DNA of 64,000 nucleotides, from the NCBI GenBank assembly GCA_031403155.1, contig JANNSX010000468.1, positions 3,456 through 67,455 of the forward strand. The letters are read 5' to 3'. The first letter of the stretch is position 1. Each line of letters opens with the position of its first letter. The DNA is from JANNSX01 sp031403155. Lineage in GTDB: Bacteria; Pseudomonadota; Alphaproteobacteria; Rhizobiales; Hyphomicrobiaceae. This document shows positions 53,948 through 61,933 of this stretch, in pieces. Below the pieces are notes generated by a model. It saw only the letters and a program-made list of their open reading frames with translations, was not told where the DNA came from and did no database searches. The translations under genes were made by a program, and so were the position numbers.

Positions 53948-54874
53948 ATGCCCAGAGTTCCTGCTCCAGCGACCATCAGCCCCGCCGCCCGTCGCATCAT
54001 CGACGAGGCCCCGCCGATTCCGGCCATCGATCTCGCGCCCGCCGCGCTCGCCGAGGCGCGCGCCGCCAATCGCGCCGCCTATGGGCCGGCAAACACCGCG
54101 CTGGCGACATCGCTCGGCGTCAGGACGGAGGAGGGGCACGCCGGCGGCGTGCCGGTGCAGTGGGTGCATCCGCCGAAGCAGACGGGAGGCGGCGTCATCC
54201 TCTATTGCTTCGGCGGGGGCTATGTTTACGGCAGCCCGTCCGAGGACCTCGCCATCACCGCGCGGCTCGCGGCGTACTCGGGGCGCAAGGTTTGCGCCAT
54301 CGACTATCCGCTGGCGCCCGAGCATCCATACCCTGCGCAACGCGAGGCGGGCCTCGCGGTCTACCGCGCGCTGCTCGAGGGCGGACACGGCGGGGTCGCG
54401 ATCGCTGGAGAATCCGCCGGCGGCAATCTGGCGCTGAGCCTCATCACTGCGGCCGCCTCGGCGGGATTGCCGCTGCCGGTTGCTGCAGCGCTGCTCTCGC
54501 CCTGGTGCGATCTCACCCATCAAGGCGACACGATCGCGACGCTCGACGGCGCTGATCCGATCATCGACGGTGCGTCGGGTCTTGCTTTCGCGCGCGCTTT
54601 CGCCATCGGCCGGCCGCTCGACGACCCCGCGATCTCGCCGCTGTTCGCCGATGTGCCCAAGGGCTTTCCTCCGACGCTCATCACCTCGGGCACCCGCGAC
54701 CTCCTGCTCAGCGACTGCGCGCGCCTCTCGACCAAGCTCCGTCAAGCCGGCGCCGCGGCAGAGCTGCGCGTCTGGGAAGGCATGTGGCACGTGTTCGAGT
54801 ACTATGCCGGCTTACCTGAGGCGGAGGCGTCGCTCAGGGAGATCGCGGCGTTTCTCGAGGCGCGGTTGCGGTGA
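53948..54874 (+). CDS. Alpha/beta hydrolase (hormone-sensitive-lipase family)
   Basis: The 308-residue hydrolase has the nucleophile elbow GESAGGNLAL, the catalytic Asp in ITSGTRDLLLSD and His in WEGMWHVFEYY. The oxyanion-hole motif HGGG of this family reads FGGG here (YCFGGGYVYG, codon TTC), so the conserved His is replaced. The cap region and length otherwise match alpha/beta hydrolase fold-3 esterases. AAGGAG lies nine bases before ATG 53948, which rules out the nearby GTG 53939. It probably hydrolyses small acyl esters, perhaps a product of the preceding amidohydrolase. Confidence 0.88.
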   Translation: MPRVPAPATISPAARRIIDEAPPIPAIDLAPAALAEARAANRAAYGPANTALATSLGVRTEEGHAGGVPVQWVHPPKQTGGGVILYCFGGGYVYGSPSEDLAITARLAAYSGRKVCAIDYPLAPEHPYPAQREAGLAVYRALLEGGHGGVAIAGESAGGNLALSLITAAASAGLPLPVAAALLSPWCDLTHQGDTIATLDGADPIIDGASGLAFARAFAIGRPLDDPAISPLFADVPKGFPPTLITSGTRDLLLSDCARLSTKLRQAGAAAELRVWEGMWHVFEYYAGLPEAEASLREIAAFLEARLR

Positions 54875-54913
54875 TCTGGCTGCTTTGTCCAGGCCCGGCG
54901 GCAGAGCATCCAG

Positions 54914-55273
54914 CTACCCCGACGTGACACCGCTGATCCCCCGGCCAGTCCGCAGCCGCCGGTATTCGGCAGCGAGCGCCAGGATATTTTTTTGGCGCCA
55001 GCTCTTTACGCCATGCCGCGTCTTGAGCTCCTGCTTCATTATTGCCAGCAGCCGCCGCTCGATTTCCAACTCCGATTTCGAGATGCCGCGCGAGACATGA
55101 TCCTGGCCAGGCTGCTGGTGTCGCCAGGCCCGCTCACGGGCCTTTGTCTCGTTGATGATCTCGCCGACCTGCCGCATGACGCGGTCAAGCACGCGACGTC
55201 GCAGCACTGGGTCCATCTCAGGCAGCTTGGCGGCGATGAGTTTGCGCGGGTCTGCGATGTAGGTGTCTGTCAT
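54914..55273 (-). CDS. Hypothetical protein, charged and helical
   Basis: The 119-residue protein is rich in Arg, Lys and Glu. An N-terminal helical pair (DPRKLIAAKLPEMDPVLRRRVLDRVMRQVGEIINE) is followed by ELEIERRLLAIMKQELKTRHGVKSWRQKNILALAAEYRRLR. No signal, membrane segment or motif is recognisable. A nucleic-acid or protein-binding role would fit the charge pattern but nothing more can be said. The ATG at 55273 has GGAG-containing sequence upstream. It borders the gene-free region 55274-55987. Confidence 0.6.
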   Translation of the reverse strand: MTDTYIADPRKLIAAKLPEMDPVLRRRVLDRVMRQVGEIINETKARERAWRHQQPGQDHVSRGISKSELEIERRLLAIMKQELKTRHGVKSWRQKNILALAAEYRRLRTGRGISGVTSG

Positions 55274-55314
55274 GGTGTCTCCTGCTTGCTCCTCCCGGTT
55301 GGTCCCTCGTCGTC

Positions 55315-55378
55315 AAGGCAGTAGGCGGTAGGGGTTCATGCCGTACCGCTTGCTCAAATCACTACTGCCTACTGCCTT
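55315..55378. repeat. Inverted repeat 1 of the non-coding region 55274-55987
   Basis: The arm AAGGCAGTAGGCGGTAG (55315-55331) is complementary to 55362-55378 (CTACTGCCTACTGCCTT) at 16 of 17 positions. An alternative inner stem GCGGTA/TACCGC shares part of the left arm. The 714-bp region 55274-55987 holds no gene I can support, but it contains this and two further long inverted repeats. Confidence 0.75.
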
Positions 55379-55558
55379 CTTCAATAGCCAAGGCTCCGCC
55401 ATCTTCCGGCTCACGTTCCGCGAGCCGGGCTGAACCAAGTGAGGGGCGCGGGGCGATCTTAAAGCCGCGGGCCGAAAGAGAAAACAGATGAGCGACCTCT
55501 CGATCGCCCCGCCGGCGTTTTCGAAGCTGGCCTTGGTTACCTCAAAAGCCGAGCTGCT

Positions 55559-55636
55559 GCTCGTGTCCCGATCGCGAAGCTCGTCACCATGTGCGGCGGG
55601 CACTGCGCGAGCTTCGCGATCGATGAGGACACGAGC
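55559..55636. repeat. Inverted repeat 2 of the non-coding region
   Basis: The left arm 55559-55583 (GCTCGTGTCC then CGATCGCGAAGCTCG) pairs with 55608-55636 (CGAGCTTCGCGATCG, ATGA, GGACACGAGC). There are 25 complementary bases and one four-base bulge. Such a stem would be highly stable in either strand's RNA. Confidence 0.8.
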
Positions 55637-55663
55637 CAAGCCAATGCTGCCGCGTGGCGTCAT

Positions 55664-55717
55664 GGTCGCAAGCTCACCTATGGTGTAGGCGGCAACCACG
55701 GGGGTGAGCTTGCGACC
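55664..55717. repeat. Inverted repeat 3 of the non-coding region
   Basis: GGTCGCAAGCTCACC (55664-55678) is perfectly complementary to GGTGAGCTTGCGACC (55703-55717), a 15-bp stem with a 24-base loop. With the two preceding inverted repeats it makes a strongly structured segment of about 400 bp. The part 55718-55987 holds no clear feature apart from GTCAC/GTGAC arms near 55803 and 55852. Confidence 0.8.
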
Positions 55718-55987
55718 CGCCACACGGGGAAGGGAATCTCACCCCTTCCGAACCAAGGTGCATACCCTGCCATCAGCCCTGCGTGGGCCTCCGGCAGGCG
55801 CCGGTCACTCCGCGCTTCGTTAGACGCCTCTGCAGAAGCGCCCCTCGCCGGGTGACGGGAGGAGTATGCGGGCGCGCGCAATATGCGGGGATAAGTTTTG
55901 GGAGATTCCTGCGGGATATGATGAATCTCTCCCGCTGCCTGTGCGTTGTCGCCGCCCGCCCGTGCTGCGGCAATCCTCGCTCCCCGC

Positions 55988-57202
55988 TCAATCCTCCTCC
56001 GCTCCGTCGCCAACCGGGCCATAGGCATCATGGCTTGGCCGGCCATCGTAGCTGCCGTCGAGCTCGATCTTCAGGCGAGCACCAATGTTGTGCGTCTCTG
56101 CGCCGCCCGCGTCCGCCGCATAGCCGTAGCCGGCCCCGACCACCCATTGCTCGCCGCCGAAGCTCACCGGGCGGGGAAGCGCATAGTCGACGCCGAGGTC
56201 GACAAGATAGGCGCGACCGGCGGGTCCCTCCTTCGCAAGAACGTCCTGCATTGTGAACGTGGATTCGAGGGTCCACCGGTCCCATTCGAGACCAGCGGAG
56301 ATCGTCGTGAACAAGGCGTCGTCCGGTCCGGTCTCGAAGTTTCGGAAGTAGGCCACCTCGCCGAGCAACCGCAGGTTCAGGTCCTCGCCGAGGGCATGCC
56401 GCCAGGTTCCGGCGAGCAAGAGCCCGCGCTCGTCGGCAGGTGTTAGCGCTTCCTCGATCTGTTCTTCGCTCGCCAAGCCGGCGCGTTGTCCGAGAATGCC
56501 GATGCGATAGCCGAAATCGCCGTCGGCATAGCAGTCGGCAGGAGCAGCGTTGCTGCAGCCGTCGAGCGTCACGGCGAGCGAGGCCGCGCCTTTCCGGTTG
56601 CCGGGACCACCGTCGGCAAGCCGCGTGCGCCCGCGGGAGGCGAAAATGGCGCCGCTCAAGACCGAGCGGTCGACCGTGAAGAGGCTCGCCGTCAGCGTAT
56701 GCGAGAGGGCAAGAGCATTGAAATCGATGGCGATCTCGCCGCCGATCCTCTCGGTGAGATCATAGCTGCCGAGAAGGTCGGTCGCGTGGATACCGGAAAG
56801 CTCGGCCGTTGCTAGGCCGAAGGTGGGATCGAGCTTGCCGGCTTTCCCGCGCAGCCGGTCGAGGTCGACGCTGGCGTAGAGCTGGACGGCATAGAGCCCG
56901 TAGTCGGCGAACTGCGACAGCTCGCCCGGAGCCCGATCGGCCAGATCCTCATAGGTCAGCGACGTGACGAGATTGAGCCGCTGCACGGGTGCGAAGGTGA
57001 AGTCCGCATCGAGGACGGGTGCAAACTGGCCGTTGCCGGTGTCAGGTGCACTGTGCACAAAGCCGGCCTCGGTATCCGATGAGAGCGTGTAGCCGATGCA
57101 GGGCGCCTCGCACCCGGCGGCAAGGCTCGCAGTCGCATAGGCTGTCAGGCAGAGCGCAAAAACGGACGCCCAGAGCAAATGCGAACGACCGCATTCCGCC
57201 AT
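55988..57202 (-). CDS. Predicted outer-membrane beta-barrel protein of unknown function
   Basis: The 404-residue protein has a signal peptide ending near SLAAG. Alternating polar/hydrophobic strands with aromatic girdle residues follow (FAPVLDADFTFAPVQRLNLVTSLTYEDLA, LRLLGEVAYFRNFETGPDDALFTTISAGLEWDRWTLESTFTMQDV, WVVGAGYGYAADAGG). It looks like an outer-membrane or porin-like barrel of 12-16 strands. The tail after the last strand is polar and acidic. No named family is recognised. It may be the terminal gene of the ECF sigma region on the same strand. Confidence 0.68.
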   Translation of the reverse strand: MAECGRSHLLWASVFALCLTAYATASLAAGCEAPCIGYTLSSDTEAGFVHSAPDTGNGQFAPVLDADFTFAPVQRLNLVTSLTYEDLADRAPGELSQFADYGLYAVQLYASVDLDRLRGKAGKLDPTFGLATAELSGIHATDLLGSYDLTERIGGEIAIDFNALALSHTLTASLFTVDRSVLSGAIFASRGRTRLADGGPGNRKGAASLAVTLDGCSNAAPADCYADGDFGYRIGILGQRAGLASEEQIEEALTPADERGLLLAGTWRHALGEDLNLRLLGEVAYFRNFETGPDDALFTTISAGLEWDRWTLESTFTMQDVLAKEGPAGRAYLVDLGVDYALPRPVSFGGEQWVVGAGYGYAADAGGAETHNIGARLKIELDGSYDGRPSHDAYGPVGDGAEED

Positions 57203-57389
57203 GACTCCCCCCTGATGCTCACTGTTTGATCCGGGCCATTCGGCCTTCTCTCACGACAGATACGGGCGGGTGATCCCGTTCTTTCACGGCAGTCGGCTTT
57301 TTTCCGCACCGCATTGGTCCGCAAAGGAGCCGGGCGCGACGCCATGGCCCGGCTCCCATGATCGTTCCGGCTCGAAGGGCCGGTTTTGC

Positions 57390-58106
57390 TCAGCCGCCGT
57401 TCTCCACCTTGACGACAACGGCTTTCTCGTTGTCGGTCAGATTGAGCTCGAGCGCCGAGGTGCCGACCTCGCGGCAGTAGAATTTGGCCTCCTTGAGACT
57501 AGGGTCGAGCGGCGTCCAATTGTCGGTCTTGATGCAGTTCTGGAAGGTGCCGAGCGGGGTCTTCACGGTCTCGCTCAACGAGGCGATCTTGGCCATGTCC
57601 TCGGCCTCGCCCTTGTAGTACTCCTCCCGGTAGGTGTCACCGACCTGCGGGTTGGCCTTCATCCAGATGCCTGGCAGTGCGCCATTCTCGCCGGCGATCC
57701 AGGAGCCCTTGTGGTCCTTGAGCTGGCCGTTCTCGTAGTTGTCGACCACCTCGCCGAAGTACCAGACGTCGCCATTTTTGTGCTGGGCGAGATAATCGCG
57801 CGTCTCCTCGTGGATCTTACCGTTCAACCAGACGCGATCCCAATAGACCAGCGTCGTCACGCCCATGATGGTGCGCGTTTCCGGCGTGGCGATGATCTCG
57901 TTGCGTTCCAAGCCATCAGCCGTTTGGCTTTCGAGCGTGATGGTCTTGCCGACCGGCATGGAGAAAAAGGGGTTGTCGATCTTGGCCGAGAACTCGGCTG
58001 GATCGATCACCGGGGCATAGGGCTCTTCGGCGCTGACAAAGCCCGGCAGACACAGCATGGCGACGGCGAGCACGCCGGCGTAGGTGCAGAGACGGTTGGT
58101 TGTCAT
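57390..58106 (-). CDS. Exported protein of unknown function
   Basis: The 238-residue protein has a signal peptide (AGVLAVAMLCLPGFVSA) and a soluble domain with PFFSMPVGKTITLESQ, NGDVWYFGEVVDNYENGQL, NPQVGDTYREEYYKGEAEDMAKI and FQNCIKTDNWTPLDP. From memory this pattern occurs in exported proteins of many bacteria, with a Tyr/Trp-rich beta architecture. No activity has been assigned that I know. Two cysteines (in NCIKT and FYCRE) could form a disulfide. AAGGAAG precedes ATG 58106. It lies downstream of the sigma/regulator pair and could be in its regulon. Confidence 0.72.
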   Translation of the reverse strand: MTTNRLCTYAGVLAVAMLCLPGFVSAEEPYAPVIDPAEFSAKIDNPFFSMPVGKTITLESQTADGLERNEIIATPETRTIMGVTTLVYWDRVWLNGKIHEETRDYLAQHKNGDVWYFGEVVDNYENGQLKDHKGSWIAGENGALPGIWMKANPQVGDTYREEYYKGEAEDMAKIASLSETVKTPLGTFQNCIKTDNWTPLDPSLKEAKFYCREVGTSALELNLTDNEKAVVVKVENGG

Positions 58107-58300
58107 GTCATGGCTTCCTTCGTGTTGGGCGGCCGCCATGGGACAATCGTCCACACACCGGGAAATGGGGCTTCCCGGAGATTTCAAGGCTACGCCGCAA
58201 GCGCTTCTGGAACACTCAGTCTGGCGCCCTGATCAGAAAGCCGATCATGGCGTCACCCATTGCTACGAAAGGGGTGCCGGATTTCTTTCGCGGCGAGAGA

Positions 58301-58987
58301 TCAATCCCAGTCGCGAATGAGGCGTCCGCGAAACTCCGCGGCTCCCGTGCGACGGCCTTCGACGGCGACGTCCTCGTCGGCAAGCAAGTTGCCGACCTGG
58401 ATCTCGGCACCTGTCAGGTCGACGATCCAAGTCTGGCCGTCGAAGTCGAGCACCTTGATGCGGTTAGGGCTGTCGACGGCGATGATGCGGCCGGCGAGGA
58501 AGCCGGCGTCTGGCGCGTTGGGCCGGCTCTCGCTACTGCGGGTCAACTGATCGTAGATCGGCAGATTACGTGTCAGGAAGGCGTGCGTCGCCGAGCCGGC
58601 CCCGGCAGCGTACAGCAAAGCGCCGAGGACGAGGCTGGCACCGAGTGCTGCGAAGGTGAGCTTCGCGGTGCCAAACCGATAGCCGCGGCGCGTCCGGCGG
58701 ACGCTATAGGCGGCGCTGGCGACAAACGCACCGAGGGAGATGATCCAGACATAGGGCATGTAGGCCAGCACATCGTCGAGCGGCATTTCGTCGAAGCCGC
58801 GTCCGCCCGTCGTCATCTGGTCGTGAACCGCGAAGAAAATGACTGCGGTCGACAGCGCACCGAGGGCGACCGACAACATGGCAAAGGCCCAGAAGACGCT
58901 GCGCTTGGCCAGGAAGTAGGCATAGGGGCGTGGCGCAAGCTGCCGCTTCCCGATCTCTTCCAGAACCTTCTTGTGGAGCTCGGTCAT
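58301..58987 (-). CDS. Membrane protein paired with an ECF sigma factor (putative anti-sigma factor)
   Basis: The 228-residue protein has a short cytoplasmic N-terminus (MTELHKKVLEEIGKRQLAPRPY). Three predicted helices follow (VFWAFAMLSVALGALSTAVIFF, YMPYVWIISLGAFVASAAYSV, LTFAALGASLVLGALLYAAGAG), then a periplasmic domain with GRIIAVDSPNRIKVLDFDGQTWIVDLTGAEIQVGNLL. Its ATG overlaps the sigma factor stop (ATGA), the usual arrangement for an anti-sigma factor. It has no ZAS zinc motif (HxxxCxxC), so the mechanism would be non-canonical. The periplasmic domain could sense the signal. Confidence 0.7.
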   Translation of the reverse strand: MTELHKKVLEEIGKRQLAPRPYAYFLAKRSVFWAFAMLSVALGALSTAVIFFAVHDQMTTGGRGFDEMPLDDVLAYMPYVWIISLGAFVASAAYSVRRTRRGYRFGTAKLTFAALGASLVLGALLYAAGAGSATHAFLTRNLPIYDQLTRSSESRPNAPDAGFLAGRIIAVDSPNRIKVLDFDGQTWIVDLTGAEIQVGNLLADEDVAVEGRRTGAAEFRGRLIRDWD

Positions 58988-59586
58988 CGGTCGCTTTCGC
59001 TGGCAGAGGGCGCGGCGCCGGACACCAGACCATCGAACGCCTGCCGTAGCCTCGACTTACCGCGGTTGATCAGCGTTGCGACCGTCCCCATGGGGATCTC
59101 GAGCACATCCGAGATCTCCTCATAGCTCAACTCCTCAAGGTATCTGAGCACGAGCGCATCGCGATAGCGCGGCTCCAACACTGCGATGGCCGCATGCAAT
59201 TGCTGCAGGCGTCGCTCGGCGTCGATGGCGTGCTGCGGGTCCTGGCCGTCGGTCAACGCCGCGAGCAGCCTGTCAGCGTCTTCGCCCGCGATCGCCGCTG
59301 GCTCGCGCCGCCGGCCGCGCAGCGCGTTCATCGCCTCGTTGTGAGCGATCCGGTAGAGCCACGGACTGAAGGCGCGCCTGCGGTCGTAATCGTTGAGATT
59401 GACGTAGGCCTTGAGAAACGTTTCCTGCAGCACGTCGTCGATGTCGGCGCGGCTGTGGTCGAGCAGTCGCCCGACATAGCGGTGTAGGGGGGCCTCGAAG
59501 CGGCGGACCAGCATGGCATAGGCCTTCGCATCGGTAAGTGCGGCGTCGACCAGCTGCCGGACGGCGTGCTCTTGTTCTTCGGGCAT
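58984..59586 (-). CDS. ECF-type RNA polymerase sigma factor
   Basis: The 200-residue sigma-70 family factor has only regions 2 and 4. Region 2 includes DIDDVLQETFLKAYVNLNDYDRRRAFSPWLYRIAHNEAMNALR. Region 4 is ELSYEEISDVLEIPMGTVATLINRGKSRLRQAF, a helix-turn-helix for the -35 element. It is translationally coupled to the membrane protein behind it. The start could be ATG 59586 or TTG 59610; neither has a good ribosome site. It probably controls its own operon and envelope genes on the same strand. I could not assign an ECF group. Confidence 0.9.
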   Translation of the reverse strand: MPEEQEHAVRQLVDAALTDAKAYAMLVRRFEAPLHRYVGRLLDHSRADIDDVLQETFLKAYVNLNDYDRRRAFSPWLYRIAHNEAMNALRGRRREPAAIAGEDADRLLAALTDGQDPQHAIDAERRLQQLHAAIAVLEPRYRDALVLRYLEELSYEEISDVLEIPMGTVATLINRGKSRLRQAFDGLVSGAAPSASESDR

Positions 59587-59836
59587 CGATGGTCGGTTGA
59601 GCGGTTGCAAGGCCGATACTTTAGCCCGGGAACGGGCCTCGGAATGGAGGGGCGAGCGCCGAGCCTGAGCCCGCCTCTGTGGATGTTACGGCCATGGCTT
59701 GTGTTTCTTTCACAGGCTTTGGCCATAAGCGTGTCGAAACGCCAAAAAATGCGCCGACCATTCGATCCCTCTACCACCGCCGGCGGTTGTTGTGCTAGCG
59801 TTGCACCCTCCACACCCCCATCAGAGGAGCACCCCC

Positions 59837-60619
59837 ATGACCGCGCAGTTCGATCGCATGGAGCCCAAGGGCCCCAAAGGCAAAGGCCTCGAGGATTGGG
59901 GCGGGATACCGGCCGCGAGCCTGGAGAGCGGCACGCCGCAGCAGTCGGGCTTCGGCTACCTCGACGAGAAGTCGACCGGCATGTCGGCCGGCGTGTGGGC
60001 CTGCACGGCGTTCACCGGCAAGATGGACGCATATTCGGTGCACGAGTTCATGACGCTCATCGAGGGCTCCGTCACCATCGTCCACCAGGACGGCTCGGAA
60101 GTGACCGTGAAGGCCGGCGAGAGCTTCTTCATTCCCAAGGGCACGGTCTGCCAGTGGAAGCAGCCGGGCAATGTGCGGAAGCATTACGTCATCTGGGACG
60201 ACAAGTCGGGCGCTAGCCCCAAGGACGCCGGCAAGCTGCGCGCCGTCAAGGTCGACACCAAGCTCCCTCTCTCGGCCTGCGAGGGTCCCGATCCCAAGCT
60301 CGTCGTCAAGGGCACGCCGAAATGGGCGGAGACTCTCCTCTTCGCCGACCCGACCGGTCAGTGGACCGTGGGCTTGTGGTCGACGACGGCTTATGAGCGG
60401 AAAGTGATCCCCTTCCCGCGCCACGAGCTGATGCACATCCTGGAAGGCACGGTCACGCTCCACGACGGCCAGGGCCGCGAGGAGACCTTCAAGGCCGGCG
60501 ACACGCTGTTCGTGCCGAAGGGCGCGCTGATGGGCTGGAAGTGCTCGCAGGACGTGAAGAAGATATACTGCATCTTCCTCGAGAAGGCGAAGGCCGCGAA
60601 GTCGGAAGCGGCCGAGTAG
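59837..60619 (+). CDS. Bicupin protein
   Basis: This 260-residue protein has two tandem cupin barrels. The first contains YSVHEFMTLIEGSVTIVHQDG and ESFFIPKGTVCQWKQPG; the second contains FPRHELMHILEGTVTLHDGQG and DTLFVPKGALMGWKC. Each keeps the two-part cupin signature with Glu and Gly, but the metal-binding histidines are partly replaced. The family resembles (S)-ureidoglycine-type or DUF861 cupins; the substrate is unknown. ATG 59837 has AGAGGAGC upstream. It stands alone and a strong hairpin follows 30 bp after the stop. Confidence 0.82.
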   Translation: MTAQFDRMEPKGPKGKGLEDWGGIPAASLESGTPQQSGFGYLDEKSTGMSAGVWACTAFTGKMDAYSVHEFMTLIEGSVTIVHQDGSEVTVKAGESFFIPKGTVCQWKQPGNVRKHYVIWDDKSGASPKDAGKLRAVKVDTKLPLSACEGPDPKLVVKGTPKWAETLLFADPTGQWTVGLWSTTAYERKVIPFPRHELMHILEGTVTLHDGQGREETFKAGDTLFVPKGALMGWKCSQDVKKIYCIFLEKAKAAKSEAAE

Positions 60620-60648
60620 GCATTGAGCGGGAGTGGTATCGCTCGTAG

Positions 60649-60685
60649 GCTGGGCTTCGGGACGCATAGCGTCCCGAAGCCCAGC
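60649..60685. repeat. Perfect 17-bp hairpin after the bicupin gene
   Basis: GCTGGGCTTCGGGACGC (60649-60665) is separated by ATA from its exact complement GCGTCCCGAAGCCCAGC (60669-60685). A larger symmetry, CGTAGGCTGG at 60644 with CCAGCCTACG at 60734-60743, encloses it and another GCTGGGCTTCG. No T-run follows. It may terminate or stabilise convergent transcripts, since the DUF533 gene ends at 60764. Confidence 0.85.
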
Positions 60686-60763
60686 GCTGCAAGCTCCGTG
60701 TTTGCGATGCTGGGCTTCGCCTTCGGCTCAGCGCCAGCCTACGCTCGGCTTACTACGCTCGGC

Positions 60764-61669
60764 TTACGCCCTCACCCCGTGCACCTCGGCATCGATGAGA
60801 TCGACGAGCGCGTGGTCGAGGCCGAGCGCGCCTTCGAGCTGGCCGAGCCAGCGCCGCTCGGCCGGATGATCGGGATCGATCGTCATGCGGGCCGCCGTAT
60901 AGACCTGGGCCCGGATCTCGGGCGTGCGGGCGGCGGCCGCAATCTCGGCGACCGTTGCCGGGCGCGCGACCTCCTGCTGCAGGAACGCCGACGCCTCCGC
61001 ATCGATGCCGATCTTCGCGAAGCCGCCGATGATCTTCTGCCGCTCGTCGGCGTCGATCGTGCCATCGGCGGCGGCGGCCGCGATCATGGCGCGCAGGTAG
61101 AGCACCGCATCCTCGTTCGTCTGCCGGCCGGGCTCGAAGCCTGAACCCGCAGGCGCGGCAGCGAGTGCTGCGCCCGTGTCGAGCGCGGGCTTGCCCGACT
61201 GATAGTTCTGATAGGCCTTGTAGGCGAGGCCGCCGACCAGCACGAGGCCGCCGAGCTTGGCCGCATCCCAGGTGAGGCCGCGCCCCGTCTTCGTGCCGAG
61301 GATGAGACCACCGAGCACGCCCGCGAGCGCGCCTGCCGCCGTCGGGTTCTTGGCGATCATGTCCTTGGCTTTCGCAACCAGATCGCCGGCGCCCTGGCCG
61401 CCCGAAAGCTGCCGCACCAGATCGTCGATCTTGGTGCCGGCGCCGGTCGCCTGCTCGACGCGCCCGGCCGCATCCTTGACGCCCGAGGTGGCCTGGCCGA
61501 ACACTTGGCGGGCCAGGTCGGCAGCGCCGCCAAGCCCGGCATTGCCGGCGCCCTGCTGCAGCTTGCCGAGCCATCCGCCGAGGACGTCCTGGCCCTCGCC
61601 GGACTCCGAGGGGACGGCCTGCGCCTTGCCGGCGACCATGGCGTCGAGAAGCTTCTTGGCATCGAACAT
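60764..61669 (-). CDS. DUF533/TerB-like protein
   Basis: The 301-residue protein starts MFDAKKLLDAMV and has a Gly/Ala/Gln-rich first half with QVFGQATSGVKDAAGRVEQATG. A membrane-like segment comes next (AKLGGLVLVGGLAYKAYQNYQSG), then a C-terminal TerB-type helical domain: LYLRAMIAAAAADGTIDADERQKIIGGFAKIG, where DGTIDADER is the metal-binding loop. This is the DUF533 architecture of inner-membrane proteins related to tellurite resistance TerB. The role is unknown. ATG 61669 is clear. It is divergent from the TPR protein at 61934. Confidence 0.87.
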   Translation of the reverse strand: MFDAKKLLDAMVAGKAQAVPSESGEGQDVLGGWLGKLQQGAGNAGLGGAADLARQVFGQATSGVKDAAGRVEQATGAGTKIDDLVRQLSGGQGAGDLVAKAKDMIAKNPTAAGALAGVLGGLILGTKTGRGLTWDAAKLGGLVLVGGLAYKAYQNYQSGKPALDTGAALAAAPAGSGFEPGRQTNEDAVLYLRAMIAAAAADGTIDADERQKIIGGFAKIGIDAEASAFLQQEVARPATVAEIAAAARTPEIRAQVYTAARMTIDPDHPAERRWLGQLEGALGLDHALVDLIDAEVHGVRA

Positions 61670-61933
61670 GGTGTGATCCTTCTTGCCGCCAGACTGCGGC
61701 TGTTGCAGCGCAGCATATATGGCGTATCGGCCGCGTTACAAGGATTGCGCGGCGTCGCTGCTCAACACCGATTTTCAGCGCATGCGCCGATTCGATCCAA
61801 CATGGAGCTCAGCCATGCCCGCGGCTGGGGCTTTCTTCGTCTTCCAGGGGAAGACATAATTGCTGTGTAACACCGGCTTGACCCTAGCTGGCCCGCGCTT
61901 ATGTGTGCGGGATAACCTCGTCTGGAGCCCCCC

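Noticed and set aside
49943..54790. A 1615-codon minus-strand open frame
   Set aside because: Only the first-from-3' part (to 52063) has GGDEF-EAL homology. The rest is antisense to the amidohydrolase and esterase genes, which have clear family motifs, and it lacks stops because of GC-rich codon usage.
55313..55723. Two overlapping antiparallel frames of 136 and 66 codons
   Set aside because: They run through long inverted repeats and have no ribosome site or domain. The peptides look familiar from spurious annotations, so I treat the region as structured non-coding DNA.
57327..57387. Terminator after the 57390-58106 gene (GAGCCGGGC/GCCCGGCTC and CCGGC/GCCGG with TTTT)
   Set aside because: The T-run is on the plus strand, where no gene precedes it. 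On the minus strand the stem is not followed by T residues.
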